Notes under the pieces: model-generated
Told to the model about the DNA's origin: nothing
The model's database searches: none
What the model saw: only the letters and a program-made list of their open reading frames with translations
Program-made: the position numbers and the translations under genes
Shown here: positions 6,690-17,200 of the stretch, piece after piece
Position numbering within the stretch: the stretch's first letter is position 1
Layout of the letters: each line of letters starts with the position of its first letter
NCBI GenBank assembly: GCA_903951425.1
Contig: CAJBBX010000060.1
Span: 1 to 41,045, forward strand
Direction of reading: 5' to 3'
Length of the DNA stretch: 41,045 nucleotides
From: an uncultured Chthonomonas sp.
GTDB taxonomy: Bacteria; Armatimonadota; Chthonomonadetes; Chthonomonadales; CAJBBX01

Positions 6690-8895
6690 ACTCGCGGCCA
6701 TGGCCCTGATCGACCTCACGGCCAGGGCGTCCCTCATCCTGCTGGTCGGCTGGCTCCTTACGGGTTTGCTCCGCCGGCGCCAGGCCGAGCTGCGCCATGC
6801 CGTCTGGCTGACGGCGCTGACCGCGGTGGCCGCGCTCCCGCTCCTTATGGTCGTGTGCCCGACCTGGGAGGCGTCCATCCCGATCGGCGGCGGCGCGGCT
6901 CGCATCGTCACCGAGGCGGCGACTGCGCCCGAACTCGCGATCCCCGTGGCGGCGGCTACGTTGCCGGAGTCAGCGCCCATCGCCGTGCCGGCTCTCGCGG
7001 TCGCCGCTCCCACGAGGTCGATCTCCCCGCCTCCGCCCATGTGGCCCGGCATCCTGTTGTCGGTCTGGGCCTGCTGCTTCGCGGCGCACCTCAGTCGACT
7101 GGCCGCCGCAGGGGCTCGGGCTCGTCGGCTGATGCGCGCATCGAGTCCGACCGATGGATGCGTGGCGGCGGTCGCCGAGCGTGCGGCGGCGCGCATCGGC
7201 GTTCCGGCGCCTGAGGTCCGCACGATGCCGGCCGGCTCGAACGTGGGGCCGCTGGCCATGGGCTGGCGGCGCGCCTGTGTGCTGCTTCCCTCCGACGCCG
7301 GCGCTTGGCCGAGGGAGCGCCTGCTCGCCGTACTCCTGCACGAGATGGCACACGTCCGTCGCCGCGACGCCGCCTGGGCCACGGCCGCCGGTCTGGTCTG
7401 CGCGCTGCACTGGCTGAACCCGCTCGTCTGGCTCGCAGCGGCGCGGCTTCGGACCGAGACCGAGAGGGCCTGCGACGACCGCGTGCTGGGCATCGGGGTC
7501 AATCCCATGGCCTATGCGGACCACCTGCTGGCCGTGGCCCGAACCTGCCGGGCCGGTTTCCTTCAGGGCTCCGCGTCGGCCGCCGCACGGCCGCCGGCCA
7601 TCGAGGATCGCGTCCGCGCCCTGCTGCAGCCCGGCCTCAACCGCCGCCCTCTCGGCGCTTGGTCCTGGGCGGGGGCGCTGCTGGCGATGGTTATCGCATC
7701 GTCGGTCGTGGCCGCGGGGCGAGGCGCTGCGCAATCCCGAGCCGGGGCGAAGTCGGTTGCCCCAAAACCACAGCCGAGCGCTGACTCGGCGCCTATCCGT
7801 CGCAAGCCTGCCGCGCCCAATCGCCTGACAGAGAAGCGCGCGCCGGCCAACATCGCACCATCCGCCGCCGCGGCCGCGGCCGCCGCGCAGATTGCCGCCC
7901 TGAAGGCGAAGATCGCGACCCTCGAAGCCGCCCTGAAGCCGCACCCGGCCGGCAACCTGCGCGCCCAGAAGCTGCAGGCCCGCCGAGACGCGCTGGTCAC
8001 GGAACTGGCGGGACTTCGGGCCACATCCGACGAGCCGAGCGCGGCCGCCGCCGGGGCCGAGGCCGAGTTGCTGGAGGTCGACTCGCTCCTGTCCCAAGCA
8101 CTCGCCTCGGGCCCCGACGCAACCGCCAGGGAGCAGAACCTGCGCATGGAGGCCGACGCGCTGACCGCGGAGCTCGCCCGGATGCGCACCGCCTACAAGC
8201 CCGCGCATCCGGCGATGGCGGAGCGGGTGGCCAAGCTGCAGGCGCTGAACCAGCTACTCGGCGCGGCATCCCATGACCGGCCCGCGAAGGCGACGGCGCC
8301 GCCGAAGCCCGCACCCACCGCTTCGACACGCACCGGCGATGTCACCGGCATCCCGCTCCAGCACGCCGACGCGACGCTGGTGGTCCAGGCGCTCCGCGAC
8401 CAGAAGCCCCGGCCGCCGGGCCTCAGCATACTGGCGGCGGACGTGGCGGGCAATCGCGTGCTGGTATCGGGCTCGAACCTGGCGGTGGCGGAGACGCGCG
8501 AGATCGTGGGCCTCATGGATGTCGAGGCGCAGAAGGTGCGCCTCGATATGACCATCCAGCGCGTACTGCCGGGCTCTGAGCCCGAACTCGTCTCCAGTCC
8601 CAGGGCGCTGACCTTCAACAACTCCGAGGCGGCGGTCAGCCAGACAGGCGCCTCGCGAACGACCGAAGTGCGCGTGACGCCGAGTGTCCACGGCGACGGG
8701 AGTGTGACCCTCCGCATGAGCCTCGACATCGGCGCGGGGCGCATGGTCGCCCGGGTCAATGGCGCCAAGCGAGTAAGGAAGGGCGAAGCGGCCAGGCTCT
8801 GGCTCCCGGACAAGCGCGACGGCATGACCGCCCCCGACGGCCCGGAGGCGGGCCCCGGCTACCTGCTGCTGGTGACGGCGACGGTGGTGAAGTAG
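6673..8895 (+). CDS. M56 (BlaR1-type) membrane peptidase with coiled-coil and secretin-like C-terminus
   Basis: 740 residues from the ATG at 6673. The N-terminal half is a membrane-embedded M56 peptidase: hydrophobic segments near residues 17-35 and 43-62, another near 118-135, and the zinc site HEMAH at residues 223-227. It continues with a downstream hydrophobic stretch (ALHWLNPLVWLAAARL) and the acidic ERACDDRVL. After one more membrane segment (about 335-350) the usual penicillin-binding sensor is missing. Instead there is an Ala-rich coiled coil (about 395-535), then a domain at about 555-735 resembling secretin N-domains (VTGIPLQHADATLVVQAL, NRVLVSGSNLAVAETREIV) followed by a beta-rich end. 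It is the expected sensor/protease for the BlaI repressor just upstream. Confidence 0.85.
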   Translation: MRLSPELAAMALIDLTARASLILLVGWLLTGLLRRRQAELRHAVWLTALTAVAALPLLMVVCPTWEASIPIGGGAARIVTEAATAPELAIPVAAATLPESAPIAVPALAVAAPTRSISPPPPMWPGILLSVWACCFAAHLSRLAAAGARARRLMRASSPTDGCVAAVAERAAARIGVPAPEVRTMPAGSNVGPLAMGWRRACVLLPSDAGAWPRERLLAVLLHEMAHVRRRDAAWATAAGLVCALHWLNPLVWLAAARLRTETERACDDRVLGIGVNPMAYADHLLAVARTCRAGFLQGSASAAARPPAIEDRVRALLQPGLNRRPLGAWSWAGALLAMVIASSVVAAGRGAAQSRAGAKSVAPKPQPSADSAPIRRKPAAPNRLTEKRAPANIAPSAAAAAAAAQIAALKAKIATLEAALKPHPAGNLRAQKLQARRDALVTELAGLRATSDEPSAAAAGAEAELLEVDSLLSQALASGPDATAREQNLRMEADALTAELARMRTAYKPAHPAMAERVAKLQALNQLLGAASHDRPAKATAPPKPAPTASTRTGDVTGIPLQHADATLVVQALRDQKPRPPGLSILAADVAGNRVLVSGSNLAVAETREIVGLMDVEAQKVRLDMTIQRVLPGSEPELVSSPRALTFNNSEAAVSQTGASRTTEVRVTPSVHGDGSVTLRMSLDIGAGRMVARVNGAKRVRKGEAARLWLPDKRDGMTAPDGPEAGPGYLLLVTATVVK

Positions 8896-8922
8896 GAGGG
8901 GGCTGGGCGGCGGCCCGACATC

Positions 8923-8995
8923 GACAACGATGTCAACCGGGTCAACACGGTCAGGCAGAACCTTTGACGTTGTTGACCCAGGTGACGCGGTTGTC
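8923..8995. repeat. Phased GTCAAC palindrome, copy 2 (4+4 units)
   Basis: Left hexamers start at 8923, 8932, 8941 and 8950 (GACAAC, GTCAAC, GTCAAC, GTCAGG). Right hexamers start at 8963, 8972, 8981 and 8990 (TTTGAC, GTTGAC, GGTGAC, GTTGTC). The period is exactly 9 bp and the centre 7 bp. The outermost GACAAC/GTTGTC pair departs from GTCAAC but stays mutually complementary. It sits between the convergent M56 peptidase and threonine dehydrogenase genes. Confidence 0.85.
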
Positions 8996-9019
8996 AGTGA
9001 ACCACTGAGGCCCGCCCGC

Positions 9020-10054
9020 CTACATCGGCTCGGCCCACTCCATCACGACTTTGCCGCTGTTGCCGGTGCGCATCACTTCGAAGGCCTTCTCGAACTCGGT
9101 GTGGTGGAAGCGGTGCGTGATGACGGGCGCGATGTCCAGGCCGCACTGGATCATCATGGTCATCTTGTACCAGGTCTCGAACATCTGCCGACCGTAGATG
9201 CCCCGGAACGATAGGCCGCCGAAGACCACGATGTCCCAGTCGATCTCGGCCTTGGGCAGGATGCCCAGCAGGGCGATCTTGCCGCCGTGGCCCATGTTGG
9301 AGAGCATCATGCGGAAGGCCGCCGCGTTGCCGGACATCTCCATGCCCACGTCGAAGCCCTCGGTCATCCCCAGCTCGCGCTGCAGCGTCTGGTCCACCGG
9401 CCGCTCGGCCACGTTCACGGCCAGCGTGGCGCCCATGCGGGAGGCGATCTCCAGCCTGTAGGGGTTCACGTCCGTGATGACGATGTTGCGGGCGCCCGCA
9501 TGGCGAGCGATGGCCGTGGCCATGATGCCGATGGGCCCCGCGCCGGTGATGAGCACGTCCTCACCCAGCAGGTCGTAGGTGAGAGCCGTGTGCGTGGCAT
9601 TGCCGAGCGGGTCGAATGAGCTGAGGATGTCCGTGGGGATGCGCTTGTCGGCGGGCCAGACGTTGCCGGCTGGGATGGCGATGAACTCGGCGTAAGCCCC
9701 GTCGCGGTTCACGCCAACGCCCAGCGTGTGGGCGCAGAGGTGGCGGCGCCCGGCCAGGCAGTTCCGGCACCGGCCGCAGACCACGTGGCCCTCGCCGCAG
9801 ACCAGGTCGCCCTGCTTGAAGCCCTGCACGTTGGAACCCCAGCCGGCCACCTGCCCCACGAACTCGTGGCCGATGACGAGACCCACAGGGATGTTGCGCT
9901 GCGCCCAGTCGTCCCAGTTCCAGATATGCACATCGGTGCCGCAGATGCTCGTCTTCAGCACACGGATGAGCACGTCATTGGGGCCGACGGCGGGTTCGGA
10001 CACATCGGTCAGCCAAAGGCCGGGAGCGGCCTGAGCCTTGGTGAGAGCTTTCAT
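9020..10054 (-). CDS. tdh: L-threonine 3-dehydrogenase (zinc-dependent)
   Basis: 344 residues, matching the usual Tdh length. It oxidises L-threonine to 2-amino-3-oxobutyrate with NAD+ in the cytoplasm. The catalytic zinc ligands fall exactly where they do in the E. coli enzyme: Cys38 ([10 protein letters not shown]), His63-Glu64 (GHEFVG). Structural zinc cysteines are at 93, 96, 99 and 107 (VVCGRCRNC...LC). The NAD site is [10 protein letters not shown]. The start at 10054 (MKALTK) is preferred over a longer frame because it has AGAGG six bases upstream and aligns with the family N-terminus. No kbl partner is adjacent, so the gene stands alone. Confidence 0.93.
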   Translation of the reverse strand: MKALTKAQAAPGLWLTDVSEPAVGPNDVLIRVLKTSICGTDVHIWNWDDWAQRNIPVGLVIGHEFVGQVAGWGSNVQGFKQGDLVCGEGHVVCGRCRNCLAGRRHLCAHTLGVGVNRDGAYAEFIAIPAGNVWPADKRIPTDILSSFDPLGNATHTALTYDLLGEDVLITGAGPIGIMATAIARHAGARNIVITDVNPYRLEIASRMGATLAVNVAERPVDQTLQRELGMTEGFDVGMEMSGNAAAFRMMLSNMGHGGKIALLGILPKAEIDWDIVVFGGLSFRGIYGRQMFETWYKMTMMIQCGLDIAPVITHRFHHTEFEKAFEVMRTGNSGKVVMEWAEPM

Positions 10055-10110
10055 GGGGCGCCTCTTCGGTGGTCGCGGATTGCCGTAGATAGTACCGCGT
10101 GGCCGCCGGG

Positions 10111-10119
10111 TGGTACGCT
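10111..10119 (+). promoter_or_regulatory. Extended -10 element upstream of the GH-A gene
   Basis: TGG-TACGCT (10111-10119) predicts a transcript start near 10126, giving a leader of about 20 nt that carries AAGGAG. No good -35 box is visible. It is one of several TGnTANNCT-type boxes in the window. Confidence 0.35.
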
Positions 10120-10146
10120 TGGGGCGCACCTGCAAGGAGACACGCC

Positions 10147-11745
10147 ATGCCACTGCTGCTCGCCCTATGCCTGCTGGCGGCGCCCGCGCCGCGGGCGCTA
10201 CCGCCCAGCCGGATCGCGCCTATCAACGGCGTACCCACGCTGCACGTGGCTGGAGCGCCCTTCTTCGTGCTGGGCGCGCAGTGCGACATCTGGCGCAGCA
10301 CTCGGCAAGACGCCGCCGCGGAGGCCTTCTTCGACGGCTACCAGGCCATGCACGCCACGACCGTTTCGGTAGGCATTCCCTGGTCGAAGGTCGAGCCCGA
10401 AGAGGGTAAGTTCGACTTCGCCTTCATCGACTGGTTCATCCGGCAGGCCGAGAAGCGCGGGCTACGGCTCGTGCTCAACCTCTTCTGCACCAACGTCTGC
10501 GGGAAGGTCGCCGAGATGGCCCCAGGCGGCGGCTACTTCCCCCAGTACGCCCCGGACTGGATGCTGAAGCAGCCCGACCGCTACCAACGCATGGTCCTGC
10601 CCACCACGTGGCGCTATGCCGGCGGCGGCCCGCCCATGTGCCCCAACGACACGGACACACTGGCCCGCGAACGGCGCCTTGCGGCGGCGGTGGCCAAGCG
10701 CCTGCGCGAGATGGACCTTCGCCGCACCGTCGTCATGCTGCAGATCGACAACGAGTACTACTACCAGCAATGGGAAGGCCCGGCCCCGGCCTACGGCAGC
10801 CCCGAGTACAAGGCGGTCCGGTGCCATTGCACCTACTGCGACGCGAAGTGGGCTGCGGCGACGTGGCCCTCGGCCGAGGTCTTCATGTTCGAGGGGCTCG
10901 CCGACTACGCCGCCTCGGTGGCCGAGGCGATCACGTCCGAGTACGCCATTCCGGTCTACGTCAACAGTCCCTGGTGGTCGCCTGAGACCGTGGCCACCTT
11001 CCTGCGCCGGGCGCCGAAGGTGGCGTTGGTGGGGATCGACGGCGCCTTCACTACCGCGGAGCCGAACGTGCTCGTGCAGTGCCAGGTGGGCCGCAACACC
11101 GTCTTCGCCGCCGAAAACCCCACCGAGAACATGCAGACCCGCATGAACCTGGATGCGCTGCCCTACTACACGCTCATCGGCGCCATGGGGATCGGCAACC
11201 TGCTCTGGGAGGCCGGGCCGCCGCGCACCGTGGTGGAGGACCCGGGCGCCCGCGCCCGCTACGGCCGCGCGCTGCAACCGCTGCGGAACGCCATGGAGCC
11301 CATCGCACGAGCGCGAGGCACGGAGCGGCTGCTCGGATGGTGCGCGGTGCGCGAGCCAGCCCCCGACGCCCGCGAGGACGCCCACGGCAACCCGATCCCC
11401 GGCCCCTCCGGCGCGCCGGCAGTCCGGACGGAGCAGATCCGCATCCGCGAGGGCCTGAACCTGCGCCTGGCGCCGGCGGGCCGGTTCGAGGCCACCGTAG
11501 GCGGCGTCCGGGTGACGGTCGAAGGCGCGTCGGCCGGCGTGCTGGTGCGCACCGGGCCGCGGTCGGTTGTTGTCGCTCTTCCTGCGGGGCGCATCACGCT
11601 CCACGGCATCGCCCGCCCACAGGCCGAGGCGGGCCGGTTCGAGGGCGCCCGATGGGTCCGCGCCGGTAAGCACGCGGTAGCGCAGTCCGGGGCCGATGCA
11701 ACGGTGGACGCGGCGGACAGTGGGGTGGTGCGGGTGGTTTGGTGA
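10147..11745 (+). CDS. Secreted clan GH-A glycoside hydrolase (beta-galactosidase-like, GH42/GH35 type)
   Basis: 532 residues from the ATG at 10147, chosen for AAGGAG upstream and because it exposes a signal peptide ([17 protein letters not shown]). The TIM barrel starts with [11 protein letters not shown] and [20 protein letters not shown], typical of beta-galactosidases of clan GH-A. The general acid/base is probably Glu203 in [11 protein letters not shown] (the conserved Asn-Glu of the clan), and Glu323 in FAAENPTE is the likely nucleophile. A small beta domain follows from about residue 410. Cysteine pairs (CHCTYC near 225) are unusual for cytoplasmic enzymes and agree with export. The exact family and substrate are uncertain. 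Confidence 0.75.
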   Translation: MPLLLALCLLAAPAPRALPPSRIAPINGVPTLHVAGAPFFVLGAQCDIWRSTRQDAAAEAFFDGYQAMHATTVSVGIPWSKVEPEEGKFDFAFIDWFIRQAEKRGLRLVLNLFCTNVCGKVAEMAPGGGYFPQYAPDWMLKQPDRYQRMVLPTTWRYAGGGPPMCPNDTDTLARERRLAAAVAKRLREMDLRRTVVMLQIDNEYYYQQWEGPAPAYGSPEYKAVRCHCTYCDAKWAAATWPSAEVFMFEGLADYAASVAEAITSEYAIPVYVNSPWWSPETVATFLRRAPKVALVGIDGAFTTAEPNVLVQCQVGRNTVFAAENPTENMQTRMNLDALPYYTLIGAMGIGNLLWEAGPPRTVVEDPGARARYGRALQPLRNAMEPIARARGTERLLGWCAVREPAPDAREDAHGNPIPGPSGAPAVRTEQIRIREGLNLRLAPAGRFEATVGGVRVTVEGASAGVLVRTGPRSVVVALPAGRITLHGIARPQAEAGRFEGARWVRAGKHAVAQSGADATVDAADSGVVRVVW

Positions 11746-11933
11746 AGGGGAGAACGGGAGACGGGTTGCGCCGGCGCGTTGGGTCGCCCTGAGCGCAGCG
11801 ATGGGCCCCGACTCCTGCGCTGAGGTAGCTTGCATGGGCGCCGGACGGCATGGCATGGCGGGTCGGCACGCCACTGCGCCGGTGTCTGCACCGTGACAGC
11901 CCGCCGTGGAGCCGCCGAAGGGCGACTTCGCGC

Positions 11934-12005
11934 CGTACGTAGCCGTCGGCTTCAGCCGGCGGTCACCTGAGTTCGGCGTACGTAGCCGTCGGCTCTATCC
12001 GGCGG
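11934..12005. repeat. Two tandem copies of a REP-like hairpin element
   Basis: A 29-bp unit at 11934-11962 is repeated at 11977-12005, a 43-bp period. Both begin CGTACGTAGCCGTCGGCT and end CCGGCGG. In the first copy CCGTCGGCT pairs with AGCCGGCGG around a 2-nt turn; in the second one pair of the stem is broken. The copies lie just before radA, the second ending six bases before its Shine-Dalgarno. The rest of the gap from 11746 shows nothing I recognise. Confidence 0.75.
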
Positions 12006-12021
12006 CCTTTGGGAGATGCCT

Positions 12022-13422
<1,401 letters not shown>

Positions 13423-13433
13423 AGGAGATCGAA

Positions 13434-14288
13434 ATGGAAACCTACGCACCGTCCATCGACCGCGCCCTGCTTGCGGGGCTCGTCTCGCGCTTCCTCGCCG
13501 AGGATATCGGCACGGGCGACATCACCACCGCCGCCATGGTGGCGCCGGACGCCTTCGCCAGCGCCGCGCTGGTCTTCCGCACGCCGGGCGTCATGGCGGG
13601 CCTGCCGGCCGTGGTGGAGGTCTACCGGCAGTTGTCGCCCGAGGTGACCGTCATGGAGTCGGCCCACGAGGGCGACGTGTTGGAGGCCGGCGCAACCGCC
13701 GCCGTGGTGCAAGGCCCCGCGCGTCCGATCCTCACCGGCGAGCGCGTGGCCCTCAACCTGCTGCAGCGGCTCAGCGGCATCGCCACACTCACGCGCCGGC
13801 TCGTCGATGCCGTGGAGGGCACCGGCGCCCGCATCGCCGACACTCGCAAGACCACGCCGGGCCTGCGCGCGCTGGAGAAGTACGCCGTGGCCGTGGGCGG
13901 CGGCCGCAACCACCGCATGGGCCTCTACGACGCGGTCATGATCAAGGACAACCACATCGCCGCAGCCGGGAGCATCGCCGAGGCGGTGGCCCGCGCCCGT
14001 CGAGCCATCCCGCACACCATGACGATCACGGTGGAGTGCGACCGGCTGGAGCAGGTGGACGAGGCCCTGGCGGCCGGCGCCGATATCCTGCTGCTGGACA
14101 ACATGGCCGACGACGTGCGCGCCGAGGCCGCTTCACGATGCCGCGGCAAGGCCGTGGCCGAGGCGTCGGGCGGCATCACGCTGGAGACGGCGCGCCGCAT
14201 CGCCGAGACCGGCGTGCAGGTGCTGTCCGTCGGCGCGCTCACCCACTCGGCCCCAGCGCTGGACATCGGCATGGACTTCCACGCCTAG
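13434..14288 (+). CDS. nadC: Nicotinate-nucleotide pyrophosphorylase (carboxylating)
   Basis: 284 residues, the normal length. It converts quinolinate and PRPP to nicotinate mononucleotide, CO2 and pyrophosphate in NAD synthesis. Family motifs are all present: FLAEDIGTGDITT at the N-terminus, LNLLQRLSGIATLTRR, the signature IADTRKTTPGLRALEKYA, GGGRNHRMGLYDAVMIKDNH, and the C-terminal VEASGGITLETARRIAETGV and VLSVGALTHSAPALDIGMD (strictly, AEASGGI here). AAGGAG lies upstream of the ATG, and the gene follows radA by 11 bp. No nadA or nadB is visible nearby. Confidence 0.96.
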   Translation: METYAPSIDRALLAGLVSRFLAEDIGTGDITTAAMVAPDAFASAALVFRTPGVMAGLPAVVEVYRQLSPEVTVMESAHEGDVLEAGATAAVVQGPARPILTGERVALNLLQRLSGIATLTRRLVDAVEGTGARIADTRKTTPGLRALEKYAVAVGGGRNHRMGLYDAVMIKDNHIAAAGSIAEAVARARRAIPHTMTITVECDRLEQVDEALAAGADILLLDNMADDVRAEAASRCRGKAVAEASGGITLETARRIAETGVQVLSVGALTHSAPALDIGMDFHA

Positions 14289-14297
14289 CCCGAGGCG

Positions 14298-17200
14298 TTA
14301 CTCCTCGACCACGATGCGGAAGCCCGTGTCCATGACGGGCTGGTAGGGCGCGTAGGGCGTGCGGAAGCTGCTGGTGGCCTGGAACGGCCGGGTCCACCAG
14401 GAGCCGCCCCGCACTACGCGCTCGCCAGCGACGCGGGGGTCGTTCCGGCCGTCGTGATCGCGATAGGGGTAGGGCGCGTAGAGCGACCGGGTCCACTCGG
14501 CCACATTGCCGTGCATGTCGGCCAGGCCCCATGCGTTGGGCTTGTAGGCGCCGGGGCGGGCCGCGAGTTGGTTGCCGTCGTCGTGGCCGGCGTCCTTGGG
14601 AATCCAGTCGTCGAACCGGTTCGGGTTGGCGATGGTGCGGATCGAGAAGTAGTTGTCCGCGGACGTATCGGCGGCGAAGAGACTCAGCCGCTTGTCGCCC
14701 AGGTTGGCGTAGGACGTGTAGTCGGCGCCCATGGGTCCGAACGAGTAGGCCGAACCCGAGCCGGCCCGGCACGCCCACTCCCACTGCGCCTCGGTGGGGA
14801 GCGTCACGCGGCGGCCCGTCCGCACCGAGAGCCACCGGCAGAAGGCCACGGCCTGCTGCCATGAGACGCGGCAGACGGGCTGGTCGGGCTCGTTCAGCGA
14901 CCAGGGCCGCTGGCCGAACTGGTAGCTGAGGGCGTCGGCCACGCGGCTATCGTGGTTCGGGTCAAAGAGCCGGTACTGGGCGTTGGTCACCTCGGTGGCG
15001 CCGATCCAGAAGGGCTTGCGGATGCGTACGCGGGCCACAGGCGCCTCGTCGGCGTGGCCTTCGTCGGAGCCCATGGCAAACTCGCCCGCCGGGGCTTGCA
15101 CCAGCGCCAACGACTGCCCTGAACCCAACTTGAGCCGCAACAGCGCGCGCGACGGCTTGCCCTCGACGCGCGACGGCAGTATCGGGCCCGACGCGGCGAC
15201 GGCGCGGGCCGCCGGGGCGGGCTTCGGCCGGGGCGTCGGCGCCGGTGAGCCGGGCCAGCGATCCGGGGCCGATTCCTCGTGGTTCTCGTCCACGTTGGCG
15301 TACTTCCGGCGGAGTTCGGCGCGGCGCTCCTCCGACTTCACGATGCCCTGCCCCACGATGGAGGACCAGGAGCCGTGGTAGGGCCGGTTCATGTCGTGCC
15401 AGGTCACCAGGCGGTCCATGGCGTCGCGGTCGAGGTTCACGCCGTGGTGCCCCTTGCGGAGCATCTTGCCCAGCTCGGTGGCGGAGAAGTGGAACTCCAT
15501 GGGCGACAGCACGTGGTAGTCGCCCTCGATGCCGTTGTTCCGCACGAAGGGGAAGAGGTTGGCGTAGCTGGTGGAGAATCGGCCCGCGTTGCCTCCACCG
15601 TTCCCGGCGAACTGGCTGCTCCAGTCACGCAGGGACTTGCCGCCCTCCAGATCCGGGCTCGCGCCGCCGGGCTGGTGGCAGCTCACGCAGTGGCGGTCCA
15701 GCATGGGCTGGACCTCGCGCTCGAAGCTGAAGCCGACGGTCTGGGGCCGCCAGGGCGTGATAGGCGCGGGCGCCTGCGGGACCGGACGCGGCGCGCGCAC
15801 CAGGGAGCCGCTACTCTGGCTCTCATGGCAGCCGACGCAGGCGAGCACCTCACCCGGCCGGGCCGTGAGCCAGCTCCGCATGAGGGCCAGCGCCTGGCCG
15901 TTGGCGTCCAACGGCTGCAGCGCCAGCGGCACGTTGGCCGGCACGCGCATCGATGCCGAGCCGTCGGGCCGCACCGGCGCGGTGCCCAGCACCCGGTGGA
16001 TGTCCCAGGGACCGTCCATGCCGATGATGCCGTAGAGCCCGCCCACGCCCCGGTAACCGAAGGTGTAGGAGAAGATGCGGACCGACTTCACCGTGCCGCG
16101 CGGGATGCCCTTGAGGCCCGGCCCGCGGTAGATATCCTGGATCTGCAGCACGGCGTCCTTGCGGTCGGGCTTCACCCGGTCGGGGATCACCGGCGGCGCA
16201 GGCTGAGCTCGGATGGGCGTGGGCTCCAGCAGCGCCCAGCCCGGCTCCGCGGCCACCTGCAGCAGGTTGTCGTAGACGTCCGCCAGGTAGAGGCCCCAGG
16301 GCTGATCGGCCGATGGCTGGCAGGCGACGAGGAAGAGCTTGTCGGTGATGGGGCTCGGGTGGACGAAGTTGGGCCAGACGTTCTCCATGTGGTCGTAGAT
16401 CCTGCCCTGAACCGGCTTGCCGCGGCCGGGGATGCGCGTGACCGCGCCGCGGGCCTCTTGCCTGCCTCGGGCCACGTCCAGCAGCACCATCTCGCCGGTG
16501 CGCGCCGGGCCATGGTGGCCGCTTGAGATGCCGACCACCTGGTTCGGCTTGCCCGGAACCGGCTGCGCGTAGAAGAAGGCCGACGGCCAGTAGCTGTTGG
16601 AGCCGTAGAACTCCCGTTGGTTGGTGCCGTCCGGGTTCATGGTGAAGAGCAGGCGCGTGTTGGAGTGGGGCGTGTCGGTGTACTCCCAGCGCTGGTAGAG
16701 CACCGAGCCGTCGGCCATCACGCGGGGGGTCCAGTTGTGCTCCTGGTCGAAGCAGAGCTGGCTCACCGTGCCGTTCTTCTGCAGCCGAAAGATCGTGGCC
16801 ACAGGACTGGCGCCGCCCACACAGGGCACGGCTACCATGCCGGCGGTACTCGTGAAGAGGACGTCGCCGCCCGGCGTATAGCACGCATCGTAGTTGTCCA
16901 CGTCGGCGCCCATGTCGGGCGTCACGCGGCGCGGCAGCATCGTGTCGAGCCTCGTCTCCCAGACGTGCCACCGGTCCTGGTCATCGGGCATGGAGATGAG
17001 GAGCCGGTCGGCGTCGAAGTGGAGGCAGAGGTCGCCCACGAACCGGCCTCCGGCGGGGCGGAACAGCTCGCGGGCGGGGCGGCGGCCATGCAGCGAGACC
17101 TCCACAAGCGCGTTGTCGTAGCCGCGGCGGGCCAGGTCGGCGTTGCTGTTGAAGTTGGCGGGTAGGCCCAAGTTGCCGGGCGAGCGGCGGATGGCCAGCA

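Noticed and set aside
6279..8895. Beta-lactam resistance locus
   Set aside because: BlaI and BlaR1-type genes are present, but there is no beta-lactamase or PBP gene nearby and the penicillin sensor domain is missing.
11746..11933. Small gene between the GH-A gene and radA
   Set aside because: Short frames are present but none has a ribosome binding site or recognisable sequence.
15000..15090. Functional formylglycine-generating enzyme
   Set aside because: The domain fold is there, but the active-site cysteines expected after RGGSW are absent.
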